From NCBI GenBank assembly GCA_035552775.1, contig DASZKW010000036.1, positions 74,979 through 138,978 of the forward strand: DNA of 64,000 nt. Reading direction: 5' to 3'. A program made the position numbers and the translations under genes. This DNA is from DASZKW01 sp035552775. Lineage in GTDB: Bacteria > Actinomycetota > Acidimicrobiia > Acidimicrobiales > Palsa-688. Positions 51,447 to 60,437 of the stretch are shown here, piece by piece. The notes beneath the pieces were generated by a model that saw only the letters and a program-made list of their open reading frames with translations, did not search any database and was not told the origin of the DNA. Position 1 is the first letter of the stretch. Every line of letters begins with the position of its first letter.

Positions 51447-52481
51447 TCAAACGGCGGCACCCAGGCCGGCGAGCTCGGCCACCAGCTCGAAAGACCGCAC
51501 GCGGGCCTTGTGGTCGTAGGTGACGCTGGTGACCATGACCTCGTCGACCCCGGTGGCCGCGATGAGGTCGTCGAGGCCCCGGGTCACGGTGGCGGGGTCG
51601 CCGACGATGTGGGACCCGGTGTGCTTATGAACCAACGCCAACTCGGCGGCCGTGTAGGGGTACGCGGCCGCCTCCTCGGGGCTCGGGACGGGTCCGGGCA
51701 TGCCCGTGCGCAGGCGCAGCATCTGCAGCCGGCTGGAACCGTGGAGAAAGACGGCCGCGTCGTCGCTGTCCGCGCACAGTACGGCCGCCCCGATCATGAC
51801 GTAGGGCTGGGCGAGCACCGCCGACGGCCGGAAACATTCCCTGTACAACTCGAGCGCCGGCAGGGTGCTGGACGAGCTGAAGTGGTGGGCGAAGGCGAAC
51901 GGGACGCCGAGCGCCCCGGCCACCTGCGCGCTGTAGCCGCTGGAACCGAGGAGCCACAGCGCCGGCATGTCACCTAGGCCCGGCACGGCGCGGATGTTGG
52001 CGTAGGGGTGCTCGGCGGGGAACGAACCCTGGAAGAACCCGAGCAGGTCGCCCAGCTGCTCGGGGAAATCATCGGCTGACGAACCGGCGGCGGACCGGCG
52101 CAAGGCGGCCGCCGTGGCCGGGTCGGTGCCCGGCGCCCGGCCTATGCCCAGGTCGATGCGCCCGGGGTGCAGCGCCTCGAGCATCCCGAACTGCTCTGCC
52201 ACCACCAACGGGGGGTGGTTGGGCAACATGACACCCCCCGAGCCGATCCGCATCGCCTCGGTGGCGTCGGCTAGGTGGGCGATCAGCACCGCCGGCGCCG
52301 AGCTGGCGATTCCTGGCATGTTGTGGTGCTCGGCGACCCAGAAACGGTGATAGCCCAAGTCCTCGGCCCGCCGGGCCAGGTCGATGCTGTTGCGCAGCGC
52401 CTCGCCGGGGCTGGCGCCGCTGGCAATGGGCGACAGATCGAGCACCGACAGGGGAACGCACCGCGACAGGGTCATGGTCAC
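51447..52481 (-). CDS. LLM class flavin-dependent oxidoreductase
   Basis: A 344-residue luciferase-like TIM-barrel protein of the MsnO8/YhbW-like group. LSVLDLSPIASGASPGEALRNS, YHRFWVAEHHNMPGIASSAP and RIDLGIGRAPGTDPAT (start PGRIDLG) are typical. It uses FMNH2 or F420 to oxidise an unknown small molecule. Convergent with the cysteine desulfurase gene (31 bases apart) and 52 bases downstream of catalase. Confidence 0.9.
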   Translation of the reverse strand: MTMTLSRCVPLSVLDLSPIASGASPGEALRNSIDLARRAEDLGYHRFWVAEHHNMPGIASSAPAVLIAHLADATEAMRIGSGGVMLPNHPPLVVAEQFGMLEALHPGRIDLGIGRAPGTDPATAAALRRSAAGSSADDFPEQLGDLLGFFQGSFPAEHPYANIRAVPGLGDMPALWLLGSSGYSAQVAGALGVPFAFAHHFSSSSTLPALELYRECFRPSAVLAQPYVMIGAAVLCADSDDAAVFLHGSSRLQMLRLRTGMPGPVPSPEEAAAYPYTAAELALVHKHTGSHIVGDPATVTRGLDDLIAATGVDEVMVTSVTYDHKARVRSFELVAELAGLGAAV

Positions 52482-52533
52482 AGAAACGCCGCCGCGCTGC
52501 TCGCCCTTCCCTGCCGGCGGCCTCCGCCAGGCT

Positions 52534-54033
52534 TTAGCCTCCGTTGCCGAGCGACTTGGCCACCCGGGCCCCCAACTCGGGGTCGACCTGGCGCCAGTAC
52601 TCCGCGACGCGCCCGGCCACGTGCGCCTCCAACCCCGGGCCGTGCTGGGCGTGACCGGCGATGTTGGTCACCAGGTGGTCACGGTCGGTGTCACTCATCA
52701 CGTGGCGGTAGAGGTTGCCGGGCTGGACGAAGTCGGTGTCGTCGCGGTGGGCGTGGTAGGCGGCCCGGACGATCTCGCCGGTGAGGCCGTAGGACGGCTC
52801 GGAAAAGTGGGCTGGGTCGGCTTGGGGGCCGCCGTAGCTGTTGGGCGCGTACACCGGGTCGCTGCCCGCGTGGTACGCCATCGGCCCGTCGTGGTTGTAG
52901 GTGTGGACCGGGACCAGGGGGCGGTTGACCGGCAACTGGAGATAGTTGGGCCCGATGCGGTAGCGGTGGGTGTCGGGGTAGCTGAACAGCCGGCCCTGGA
53001 GCATCTTGTCGGGGCTCGGGGCGACGCCCGGCACCATGTTCGCCGGCTCGAAGGCGGCCTGCTCGACCTGGGCGAAGTAGTTGTCCGGGTTGCGGTCGAG
53101 CACCATGCGGCCGATCGGGATCATCGGGTAATCCGAGTGAGGCCAGACCTTGGTCACGTCGAAGGGGTTGAACCGGTAGTCGGCGGCATCCTCGAAGGGC
53201 ATGATCTGCATCTCCAGGCGCCAGACCGGATGGTCGCCCGCCTTGATGGACTCCCACAGATCGGCGCGGTGGAAGTCGGGATCCTCGGCAGTCATGGCCT
53301 TGGCCTCGGCATCGGTGAAGTTCTCGGCGCCCTGCTCGGTCTTGAAGTGGTACTTCACCCAGAACCGCTCGCCGCCGGCGTTCACCCACATGAAGGTGTG
53401 GGAGCCGTAGCCGTTCATGTGGCGAAGGGTCCGGGGCGTGCCACGGTCGGACATGAGGATGATGACCTGGTGGGCCGATTCCGGGGAGAGAGTCCAGAAA
53501 TCCCACTGGCCGTTGTGGTCGGTCCTGCCCGTGTCGGCCCTGCGCTTCTGGGAGTGGATGAAGTCGGAAAACTTGGACGGATCCCGGATGAAGAAGACCG
53601 GCGTGTTGTTGCCGACCATGTCGTAGTTGCCTTCTTGGGTGTAGAACTTCAGGGCGAAGCCCCGGGGATCGCGCACGGTGTCGGCGAATCCCTGCTCGCC
53701 GGCCACCGTCGAGAACCGGGCGAACATCGGGGTGCGGGTCCCCTTCTTCAAGAAGTCCGCCTTGCACCACTGGCTGACGTCCTCGGTGGCCTCGAAGAAG
53801 CCGAAGGCGCCGTGGCCCTTGGCGTGGACCACGTGCTCGGGAACCCGTTCCCGGTTGAAGTGGGCCATCTTCTGGATCAAGAAGTGGTCCTGGAGAAGCA
53901 GGGGACCTTCGTCGCCGGCCGAGAGGGAGTACTCGTCGCTCGGGGCCGGTATCCCCGCCTCCGTGGTGCTCAGAGGGGTGGCTGCGTCGTCGCTCACGTA
54001 CTCCGGTCTAGACCCAGTATCAGAAGAAGTCAA
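52534..54033 (-). CDS. Monofunctional haem catalase
   Basis: A 499-residue small-subunit catalase. The distal His is in VPEHVVHAKGHGAFGFFE, the distal Asn region in MVGNNTPVFFIRDPSKF, and the proximal Tyr in RLFSYPDTHRYRIGPNY. Length is in the clade-3 range. It decomposes hydrogen peroxide in the cytoplasm; no OxyR or Fur gene is adjacent. Confidence 0.96.
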   Translation of the reverse strand: MTSSDTGSRPEYVSDDAATPLSTTEAGIPAPSDEYSLSAGDEGPLLLQDHFLIQKMAHFNRERVPEHVVHAKGHGAFGFFEATEDVSQWCKADFLKKGTRTPMFARFSTVAGEQGFADTVRDPRGFALKFYTQEGNYDMVGNNTPVFFIRDPSKFSDFIHSQKRRADTGRTDHNGQWDFWTLSPESAHQVIILMSDRGTPRTLRHMNGYGSHTFMWVNAGGERFWVKYHFKTEQGAENFTDAEAKAMTAEDPDFHRADLWESIKAGDHPVWRLEMQIMPFEDAADYRFNPFDVTKVWPHSDYPMIPIGRMVLDRNPDNYFAQVEQAAFEPANMVPGVAPSPDKMLQGRLFSYPDTHRYRIGPNYLQLPVNRPLVPVHTYNHDGPMAYHAGSDPVYAPNSYGGPQADPAHFSEPSYGLTGEIVRAAYHAHRDDTDFVQPGNLYRHVMSDTDRDHLVTNIAGHAQHGPGLEAHVAGRVAEYWRQVDPELGARVAKSLGNGG

Positions 54034-54063
54034 CGGAGCTGGAGGCGGACATCGCAGCGGCGA

Positions 54064-55638
54064 TCAGCCCAGCGTCGACCACACCTGGCTCGACAGGCCC
54101 TGGATGGTGTCGATCCCGTACCCCTCGGTCGGGCTGCCCCTGGTGAGGACGGCGAGGACGTAGTTGCGGCCCTGGCCCGTCACCCAGCCGATGCTGTTCA
54201 CCTGCCAGTCGGCGCCGAACGGCAACCACCCGTTCTTCACCGCCACGGTGACGCCGGCGGACACGCCTCCAGTCACCCCCCAGCGTTGGGCGGGTTCGAC
54301 GTGCTCCATCAGGTTGAGCCCGTACGCACGGTTGGCATTCGACAGCGCCCAGTTGGGATATGCGAAGTCCTTTACCAAGGTGACCTGGTCGACGGCGGTC
54401 GTCGTCGTCAGCCCCCAAGCGGGGCTGGGGTTCGTCTGCGCCATCCCGATGGTCCGGTCGAAGCCGGCGACGGCACCGGGCCCGCCGACGTCGTTCCAAA
54501 GGGCGGTGGCCGCGTTGTTGTCGCTCTGCTCGATCATGGGCACCATCAACTGTGCCTCGCCTGCGGGCAGGGCCTGGTTCCGGGACTGCGCCTCGGACAT
54601 CGCCGTGGCCATGATGTCGACCTTTACGATGCTGGCCGTGTCCTGGGCATCCCCCGGGTTCCACGCCCATGTCGTGCCCGTGTTGGCGTCGTAGACCGCA
54701 GCGGTCACATCACCGACCCGGCTGGCCAGATAAGCGGTTGCCGCCGGGCCGAAAGGTGACCGCCCCCGCCCGTAGGCGACACGGTAACCGAGCCCGCTCG
54801 TCGCGATCGCCACCGCCGGCGCAAGGTCGTTGGTGATGGCCGATCCGAGGAACGAGGCGTCTCCGAAGGTGAACACCCCGCCGTCCGATGCCACCAGCCG
54901 GTACCCCCGGCCGTCATGGGTAGCCGCCATGGCCACGACGGGCCGGTTGAGGCGCTCGCTCCCCGTCGAACCGTAGAACCGGGCGTCACCGAAGGTGAAC
55001 ACCCCGCCGTCGGCCGCCACCAGCCAGTACCCCCGGCCGTCAGGTGTCGCCGCCATGCCAACCACCGCCCGGTTGAGGCGCTCGCTCCCCGTCGAACCGT
55101 AGAACCGGGCGTCACCGAAGTTGAACACCCCGCCGTCGGCCGCCACCAGCCAGTAGCCCCCGCCGTCAGGCGTCGCCGCCATGCCGAGAGCCGGGGCGTT
55201 GAGCCGGTGGCCGCCCATCGAGCCGAAGAAGTAGGCGTCACCGGAGCTGAAGACCCCGCCGTCGGATGCCACCAGCCAGTAGCCCCCGCCGTCAGGCGTC
55301 GCCGCAATGCCCACAACCGAGGTGGGGCTGGAAGCGATGGCCGGCGCGGCGGCGAGGCGCGCCAGCCCCCATGAACTGACCGAGTTCGGGGGGACCGACG
55401 GCCCGCTGGCGACCTTGACGGAGCCGAACGGCAAGGCCGGTGAGCCGGTCGGAGCCGGCGCGCTGGCCGGCGCCGGTGGCGGCGCGCTGGCCGGCGCCGG
55501 TGGCGGCGCGCTGGCCCACGCCGGCGCGCCAGCCCACGCCGGCGCGACCTGTGACAGGGCGGTGACTGCGGCCGCCGCCGTGATGCTGAAAGCGGTGACC
55601 CACGGATTGCACCTGCCGCCGTGCCCCGAACGCCCCAT
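54064..55638 (-). CDS. Secreted repeat protein fused to a class A beta-lactamase-fold serine hydrolase
   Basis: A 524-residue protein with a signal segment (residues about 14-36), a Pro/Ala linker (41-68, repeat-derived), four repeats of about 42 residues starting near 110, 151, 194 and 237 (core 'ATPDGxGYWLVAxDGGVFxFGDAxFYGS'), and a C-terminal domain (about 295-524) with the three motifs of serine beta-lactamases/transpeptidase-fold enzymes: Ser336-x-x-Lys339 (SIVK), SDN 372-374 and KNG 468-470. ATG at 55638 follows GGAGGGG. The repeats may form a propeller or solenoid binding cell-wall or glycan; the hydrolase could be a peptidase, esterase or lactamase. KNG in place of KTG makes classic lactamase activity doubtful. 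Confidence 0.8.
   Translation of the reverse strand: MGRSGHGGRCNPWVTAFSITAAAAVTALSQVAPAWAGAPAWASAPPPAPASAPPPAPASAPAPTGSPALPFGSVKVASGPSVPPNSVSSWGLARLAAAPAIASSPTSVVGIAATPDGGGYWLVASDGGVFSSGDAYFFGSMGGHRLNAPALGMAATPDGGGYWLVAADGGVFNFGDARFYGSTGSERLNRAVVGMAATPDGRGYWLVAADGGVFTFGDARFYGSTGSERLNRPVVAMAATHDGRGYRLVASDGGVFTFGDASFLGSAITNDLAPAVAIATSGLGYRVAYGRGRSPFGPAATAYLASRVGDVTAAVYDANTGTTWAWNPGDAQDTASIVKVDIMATAMSEAQSRNQALPAGEAQLMVPMIEQSDNNAATALWNDVGGPGAVAGFDRTIGMAQTNPSPAWGLTTTTAVDQVTLVKDFAYPNWALSNANRAYGLNLMEHVEPAQRWGVTGGVSAGVTVAVKNGWLPFGADWQVNSIGWVTGQGRNYVLAVLTRGSPTEGYGIDTIQGLSSQVWSTLG
55457..55520. repeat. 24-bp tandem repeat inside the serine hydrolase gene
   Basis: Two full copies of GGCGCGCTGGCCGGCGCCGG plus TGGC, and a partial third, encoding the ASAPPPAP linker on the minus strand. 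In frame. Confidence 0.85.
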
Positions 55639-55702
55639 CGTGCCCCTCCTCGATGCCCTTCTCCTGCGGCAACATAATCCACCCCGGCCAGGCGGGCCCG
55701 GT

Positions 55703-56587
55703 TTATCCTCCGGCCCCCGCCCTTTCGTCTCGTTGGGCCGCGGCGAGGGCGGCGGTCGCCTGCCCCCGCAGGGCCGGGTCGGGCCCGTGGGATAGGTAGT
55801 AACGCAACTGGTCCACCGCCCCGGCGAAGTCTTCCTGGTCGCCCATGATTATGCCGAGGTAGGCGTGGGGGAGATCGAAGCCGGGTGCCACCCGCTCGGC
55901 CCGTTGCAGGTCCGCCTCCCCCTGGCTCACCACACCGCCCTGGGCGAGGACCCATCCCTCGTCTGTCAACGCCTGGGGTTGATCCGGGTAAACGGCGAGG
56001 ATCTTGTTGAAGTCCTTCAGGGCGGCCACCGGGCTCTTGGCCGCGGTCGACTGCCCGTCGACGAGGAGCTGGGCGACGGCGGCGGTGCTCAGCGAGGCGC
56101 CGGCGGGAGAGCCGCCTCCCCCCGATAAGTTGCCACCGGCCAGGCGGGGCGACGAGGCCTGTCCGATCTTCCAGCCAGCCATCCCTGCGCCCGCCACGAC
56201 GGCGGCGATGACCGCCGCCGCCTGCCAACGCGGCCGGCCGCGGCGGCGGCGAGCGCGGGGGATCGCCACCCTAGCCCCGGCCGCGCCTCCCCCGGCCGCG
56301 CCTCCCCCGGCCGCGCCCCCCCCGGCCGCGCCCCCCCCGGCCGCGCCCGCCACGGCCGCGCCCCCCACGGCCACGCCCGCCGCAACAGGGACACTGTCGG
56401 CGGGGACCTCGGCCGGCGCCTCCAGCCGGCGCAGGACCTCGGCCGCCCTCGAGATGTAGTCATCCTTCAGGGCCTGGTAATCGACCTCGTCCATGTCGCC
56501 TGCCGCCCGCTCAGCTTCGAGGTCACGAAGGGAACGGAGGAAGAAATCCCTCTCCTCCTCCAGGGCGGGGTCTCGGGTCGTGGTCAT
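55703..56587 (-). CDS. ccmI: CcmI-like TPR membrane protein of cytochrome c maturation
   Basis: A 294-residue protein. A cytosolic N-terminal helix pair (EERDFFLRSLRDLEAERAAGDMDEVDYQALK), as in CcmI, then a repeat-derived Ala/Gly linker, one membrane helix (AAAVIAAVVAGAGMAGWKIG), and a TPR-like C-terminal part (ALKDFNKILAVYPDQPQALTDEGWVLAQ; DLPHAYLGIIMGDQEDFAGAVDQLRYYLS). ATGA overlap with ccmH. It would present apocytochrome to the haem lyase CcmF/H. Sequence identity to known CcmI is low; position supports the call. Confidence 0.78.
   Translation of the reverse strand: MTTTRDPALEEERDFFLRSLRDLEAERAAGDMDEVDYQALKDDYISRAAEVLRRLEAPAEVPADSVPVAAGVAVGGAAVAGAAGGGAAGGGAAGGGAAGGGAAGARVAIPRARRRRGRPRWQAAAVIAAVVAGAGMAGWKIGQASSPRLAGGNLSGGGGSPAGASLSTAAVAQLLVDGQSTAAKSPVAALKDFNKILAVYPDQPQALTDEGWVLAQGGVVSQGEADLQRAERVAPGFDLPHAYLGIIMGDQEDFAGAVDQLRYYLSHGPDPALRGQATAALAAAQRDERAGAGG
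56280..56360. repeat. 15-bp tandem repeat inside the ccmI-like gene
   Basis: Five to six copies of a GCCGCGCC(T/C)CCCCCG unit, encoding AGGGAAGGGA on the minus strand. In frame. Confidence 0.85.
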
Positions 56588-57153
56588 CGTCGCCGGTCGG
56601 GGTCCGAGGCGGCCAGAACCTCACCCGCCTGCCCGTCGTCTGACGGGAGACCGCCGGCCAACGCCCTGTCGACCAGGTCCCGGTCGGCGTCGCTCGGCTC
56701 ACCGCCGCCGCCGAGCTGCCGGCGCCACCGGCGGAAGGCCAGGGTCAGCCCGGCGACGGCCACGATCACCGCCGCCACCGGAAGGACCCAGACCACCAGG
56801 GCCACACCCTTCGCCTGCGGCTGCTCGAGGATCCCGGGGCCGTAGTCGGCGACCAGGCTGGACTTGACCTGAGCCGGGCTACGCCCCTCCTGGAGCGACC
56901 GGCGGATGAACGAGCGGATCTCCACCGACGGAGGCGTGTCAGATTCCGCCGCCGTCTCCCCCTGGCACACCGGGCAGCGCACCTGGGCGGCGAGGGACGT
57001 CACCCGCTGATCCACGGTCGGCCGGCCGGAGCGCTGCGAGCCGACGGCCAGTACCCCGGCGACGACGAGGACCATCGCGATCCACGGCAGCCACCGCCAC
57101 CGGCCCCGGCCGCCCCGAGGACGAGGCGCGGGCTGGTGGTCGCCCGTGGCCAT
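56584..57153 (-). CDS. ccmH: Cytochrome c maturation protein CcmH
   Basis: A 189-residue protein from ATG 57153. An N-terminal membrane helix (WLPWIAMVLVVAGVLAVG), the thiol motif RCPVCQG (Cys60, Cys63) on the outside, a helical VEIRSFIRRSLQEGRSPAQVKSSLVADYG, and a C-terminal membrane helix (VALVVWVLPVAAVIVAVAGL). It reduces the CXXCH motif of apocytochrome c. One-base overlap with ccmG (TGATG) and four-base overlap with ccmI. Confidence 0.92.
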   Translation of the reverse strand: MATGDHQPAPRPRGGRGRWRWLPWIAMVLVVAGVLAVGSQRSGRPTVDQRVTSLAAQVRCPVCQGETAAESDTPPSVEIRSFIRRSLQEGRSPAQVKSSLVADYGPGILEQPQAKGVALVVWVLPVAAVIVAVAGLTLAFRRWRRQLGGGGEPSDADRDLVDRALAGGLPSDDGQAGEVLAASDPDRRR

Positions 57154-57827
57154 CAGCCCGCTGGGCCCGCCGGCGCCCCGGCGAGCGGGGTGATCTGGGC
57201 GTCTAGGGAGGCTGCGGTGATGCCGCCGGCGTACTTGACGGCCACCAGGCCGTCCGGGGCCACCAGGTAGGACTCCGGTATGCCGTGAACCCCCCAGGCC
57301 ACGTCTGCGGACCCGTCGACTATGACGGGCCAGTCGGCGTGCTGGCCGGCCAGGTAGGACCTGGCGTTGGCGACGTCGGAGTTGTCGTACTCCACACCGA
57401 GGATGGTGGCGTCGCCGGCGGCGGCGTGCTCGTGCTCGAACGCATCGAGCTGGGGCATCTCGTCGCGGCAGGGCGGGCACCAACTGGCGAAGAAGTTGAC
57501 CAGTACCCACTTGCCGCGCAGGGCGGCGAGGCCGGCGCTGCCGGACCCGTTGACGACCGGTCCGCCCAGGCCGGGGGCTTGCTTGCCGAGCAGGGGCGTC
57601 TGCATCTGGACCGAGGACTGGGGGACGACGGCGAAGGCGGCGACCAGCCCGGCGAGCACCGCGGCGGTGGCGAGCGAGACCCACAGCACGACCCGGCGGC
57701 GAGGACGCAGCGAGGCGCCCGCCCTCCCGCCGGCCCGACTGCCGCCGGCCTCACCGCTGCCGCCCCCACCGCTACCGCCCCCGGCGCCGGGCGCCACGCC
57801 GGGCGCCGTTTGTGCCACCGCCGTCAC
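57153..57827 (-). CDS. ccmG: Thioredoxin-like CcmG/DsbE
   Basis: A 224-residue membrane-anchored thioredoxin. A Gly-rich N-terminus, a membrane helix (VVLWVSLATAAVLAGLVAAF), then GKWVLVNFFASWCPPCRDEMPQL with active-site Cys117 and Cys120, and the cis-Pro loop VHGIPESYLVAPDG. It passes electrons from CcdA to CcmH. Four-base overlap with ccmF upstream. Confidence 0.93.
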   Translation of the reverse strand: MTAVAQTAPGVAPGAGGGSGGGGSGEAGGSRAGGRAGASLRPRRRVVLWVSLATAAVLAGLVAAFAVVPQSSVQMQTPLLGKQAPGLGGPVVNGSGSAGLAALRGKWVLVNFFASWCPPCRDEMPQLDAFEHEHAAAGDATILGVEYDNSDVANARSYLAGQHADWPVIVDGSADVAWGVHGIPESYLVAPDGLVAVKYAGGITAASLDAQITPLAGAPAGPAG

Positions 57828-59839
57828 CGCCCCACCCCGACGACGACGTCGGCGTCATCGGCGCCCGCTTCGGGCTCCGGCTCCCGTCGGTGCGCCACGC
57901 CGGCGACGGGGGCCGACGCCGCTTCGGTGGGCCGGCGCCGGCGCCGGCCCGGCCACGCGGCCAGGAGGGTGCCGACCAGGACCACGCCGCCGCCGATCCA
58001 GACCCACATGACGAGAGGCTCCACGATGACCTGGATCGACGCTGCGCCGCTCGCCGTGGACGGCACGGTCGTCATGGTCAGGTACACGTCGCGCTCGGGC
58101 GTGCTGCTCACCGAGGGTGTCCCGATGGCGTCGGACTGGAACGGGTAGGTGCTCACCGCCGGCCGGTACACGTGGCCACCGTCAACCGCGACCGTCGCCT
58201 CTACCGAGGACTTCTGGGCGGTGGTGACCGTGCGCAGGCCCTTGTAGGCGAGGGTGTGGCCGTCGAAGTGGACGGTCTGGCCCGGCGTGAGCTCGAAGGT
58301 GCGAGTGTGGGCGAAGGAGTGACTGGCGGCGAAGGCGACGGCGACGATTACCACCCCTATGTGGACGATCATGCCCCCGTTCGCCCGCCCGAGCATCCCC
58401 CGGCGCCCCTGGCGGCGCAGGGCCAGGACCAGCTGGCGCAGCGCCGAGGCGCCGGCGAAGGCGCCGAGCCCGAAGGCGAGGAGAGGGTTGAGCCCGCGTA
58501 TCCCGGCGACGACACAAGCCACCAGGGCGGCGACGGCGGCGAGCGCCGGCCACAGCAGCCGGTGGCGCAGCAACTCGCTCGAAGCCTTTCGCCACGGCAG
58601 CACCGGGGCGATGGCCATGAGAAACAGCAGGCACACCACGATCGGCATCGTCATGCTGTCGAAGTAGGGGCTGCCGACGGTGATCTGGCTGCCGTTGACC
58701 GCCTGGGCGATGAGGGGGAAGACCGTGCCGAGCAGCACCACGAAGGCGAACGCCCCGAACAGAAGGTTGTTCGCCAGGAACGCTCCCTCCCGCGAAAGGG
58801 GGGAGTCGATCAGCCCGGGCGAGCGCAGGCGGTCGCCCCGCCACGCCAGCAGGCCAATCGACACGGCGACCACCACCCCGAAGAAGCCGAGCAACTCGGG
58901 GCCGATGTCGGAGTTGGAGAACGAGTGGACCGAGTCGAGCACCCCCGAGCGGGTGAGGAAGGTGCCGAGGATGGTCAGGCTGAAGGTGGCCGCCAGCAGC
59001 GACAGGTTCCACACGCGCAGCATCCCCCGGCGCTCCTGGACCATCACCGAGTGGATGTAGGCGGTGCCCGTCAGCCAGGGCAGGAAGGCGGCGTTTTCCA
59101 CCGGGTCCCACGCCCAGTAGCCGCCCCAGTTGAGGACCTGGTAGCTCCACCAGGCCCCGAGAACGATTCCGACGGTGAGGAATCCCCACGCGAACAGGGT
59201 CCAGCGCCGGGTCTCCACGAGCCACCCCTCGCCCACCCGGCCCGTGATCAGGCTGGCCACGGCGAAGGAGAAGGGGACGGTGAAGCCGACCAGGCCGAGG
59301 TACAGCAGGGGGGGGTGGAAGGCGACGAGGACGTGGTTTTGCAGGAGGGGGTCGGGGCCGGGTCCGTTTGTCGGCGTCGGGGTACCGGCCGACGCGAAGG
59401 GATTGGACGCGGTGAGCATGAGGCCGAAGAAGAACGCCGCCACCGCGTAGGCGGTCACCGTGGCCCACGCCACCAGCGGGTCGCCCACCCGGCGACGGAA
59501 GTGCCACGCCATCACCGACAGGTAGCCGGCCAGCACCAGTGCCCACAGGAGGATCGACCCCTGGAGGGCGGACCACATGGCGGTTATGCGGAACAGGAGC
59601 GGGGTGGCCAGGCTGTCGTTGCCGGCCACGTATCTGAGGGTGAAGTCCCGGGTGATGAGGGCGTGCTGCATGGCGGCGGTGGCGAGCAGCGCGCCGAGCA
59701 GGATGAGCCAGGTGTAGCTGCGGCCGGTGCGCAGCAACTGCTGCTTGCCCTTGCGCACGCCGACGACCAGGGTCACTATGCCCGCCAGGCTGGCGATCAG
59801 GCCGAGGAGGAGCGCGGACTCGCCGAGGGCGATGTTCAT
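57824..59839 (-). CDS. ccmF: Haem lyase CcmF
   Basis: A 671-residue polytopic membrane protein. The WWD haem-handling region reads GGYWAWDPVENAAFLPWLTGTAYIHS, followed by RGMLRVWNLSLLAATFSLTILGTFLTRSGVLDSVHSF, both hallmarks of CcmF. At least 14 hydrophobic segments and a large external domain before the last helix. It attaches haem to apocytochrome with CcmH and CcmI. Overlaps ccmE and ccmG by four bases each. Confidence 0.96.
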   Translation of the reverse strand: MNIALGESALLLGLIASLAGIVTLVVGVRKGKQQLLRTGRSYTWLILLGALLATAAMQHALITRDFTLRYVAGNDSLATPLLFRITAMWSALQGSILLWALVLAGYLSVMAWHFRRRVGDPLVAWATVTAYAVAAFFFGLMLTASNPFASAGTPTPTNGPGPDPLLQNHVLVAFHPPLLYLGLVGFTVPFSFAVASLITGRVGEGWLVETRRWTLFAWGFLTVGIVLGAWWSYQVLNWGGYWAWDPVENAAFLPWLTGTAYIHSVMVQERRGMLRVWNLSLLAATFSLTILGTFLTRSGVLDSVHSFSNSDIGPELLGFFGVVVAVSIGLLAWRGDRLRSPGLIDSPLSREGAFLANNLLFGAFAFVVLLGTVFPLIAQAVNGSQITVGSPYFDSMTMPIVVCLLFLMAIAPVLPWRKASSELLRHRLLWPALAAVAALVACVVAGIRGLNPLLAFGLGAFAGASALRQLVLALRRQGRRGMLGRANGGMIVHIGVVIVAVAFAASHSFAHTRTFELTPGQTVHFDGHTLAYKGLRTVTTAQKSSVEATVAVDGGHVYRPAVSTYPFQSDAIGTPSVSSTPERDVYLTMTTVPSTASGAASIQVIVEPLVMWVWIGGGVVLVGTLLAAWPGRRRRRPTEAASAPVAGVAHRREPEPEAGADDADVVVGVGR

Positions 59840-60318
59840 TTCCCCGCTCCAGGCGGAACCTGGGGGGCGAGGCGGTCCGGGTGGGCCTCGGTGTAACTGG
59901 CCGTGTGCTTGACCATGATGAGGTCGCTGGCGTACACGGCGCCGGCCCAGTGGCCGTCGAGGACGACGGGGATGCCGGGCTTGAACAACTGCGGCGGCGA
60001 GTTGGTGCTCACGACGTCGACGGCGGTACCGCCGGCGAAGATGGTGAAGCGGACGGTGTCGTCCACCTCGCGGACGTTGTTCTCCACCGTTCCTTCGATG
60101 CGGAAGGGCTCGGTACCGAGTTGGGAGCGCTGGGCGACGGCCTGGGTGGTGGTCTTGAAGTACTCGGTGGCGTTCGTCAACCCCCGCACCACGAGGAATG
60201 CGAGCGAGCCGCCGATGACGACGGCGGCGATGATCTTGCGGCGGCGGCTGCCGAGGGTGGAGCGCCGGCGGGGGCTCCCCGCCAGCCCGGTCCCCGGCTC
60301 CCCCAGCGTTACCGCCAC
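59836..60318 (-). CDS. ccmE: Haem chaperone CcmE
   Basis: A 160-residue protein with one membrane helix (KIIAAVVIGGSLAFLVVRGL) and an external OB-fold domain. The haem-binding motif is His138-x3-Tyr142 (KHTASYTEAHP), the His type rather than the Cys type found in some Gram-positives and archaea. It carries haem from CcmC to CcmF. Its start overlaps ccmD by ten bases. Confidence 0.94.
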   Translation of the reverse strand: MAVTLGEPGTGLAGSPRRRSTLGSRRRKIIAAVVIGGSLAFLVVRGLTNATEYFKTTTQAVAQRSQLGTEPFRIEGTVENNVREVDDTVRFTIFAGGTAVDVVSTNSPPQLFKPGIPVVLDGHWAGAVYASDLIMVKHTASYTEAHPDRLAPQVPPGAGK

Positions 60319-60437
60319 GTACGCTCCTCGTCGGGAAGCGAGCGCGACAGTACCCGGCCGCGGTGGACCACCCGCCAGGCGTAGAGGGAGACGATCACGA
60401 CCGCCGCTCCCCAGCCCCCGGCGACGTAGGCCTCCAT
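60309..60437 (-). CDS. ccmD: CcmD-like small membrane protein
   Basis: A 42-residue protein: MEAYVAGGWGAAVVIVSLYA is a single membrane helix, followed by a basic and polar tail (WRVVHRGRVLSRSLPDEERTWR in two parts). The start shares one base with the ccmC stop and the stop lies inside the ccmE start region. Position, length and the Y-rich helix identify CcmD, which helps release holo-CcmE from CcmABC. Confidence 0.82.
   Translation of the reverse strand: MEAYVAGGWGAAVVIVSLYAWRVVHRGRVLSRSLPDEERTWR

Noticed and set aside
52384..54759. A 791-residue plus-strand frame
   Set aside because: It is antisense across catalase and the serine hydrolase, both of which are certain.
57812..59896. A 694-residue plus-strand frame rich in Gly, Glu, Gln and Arg
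   Set aside because: Antisense to ccmF, which is unmistakable.
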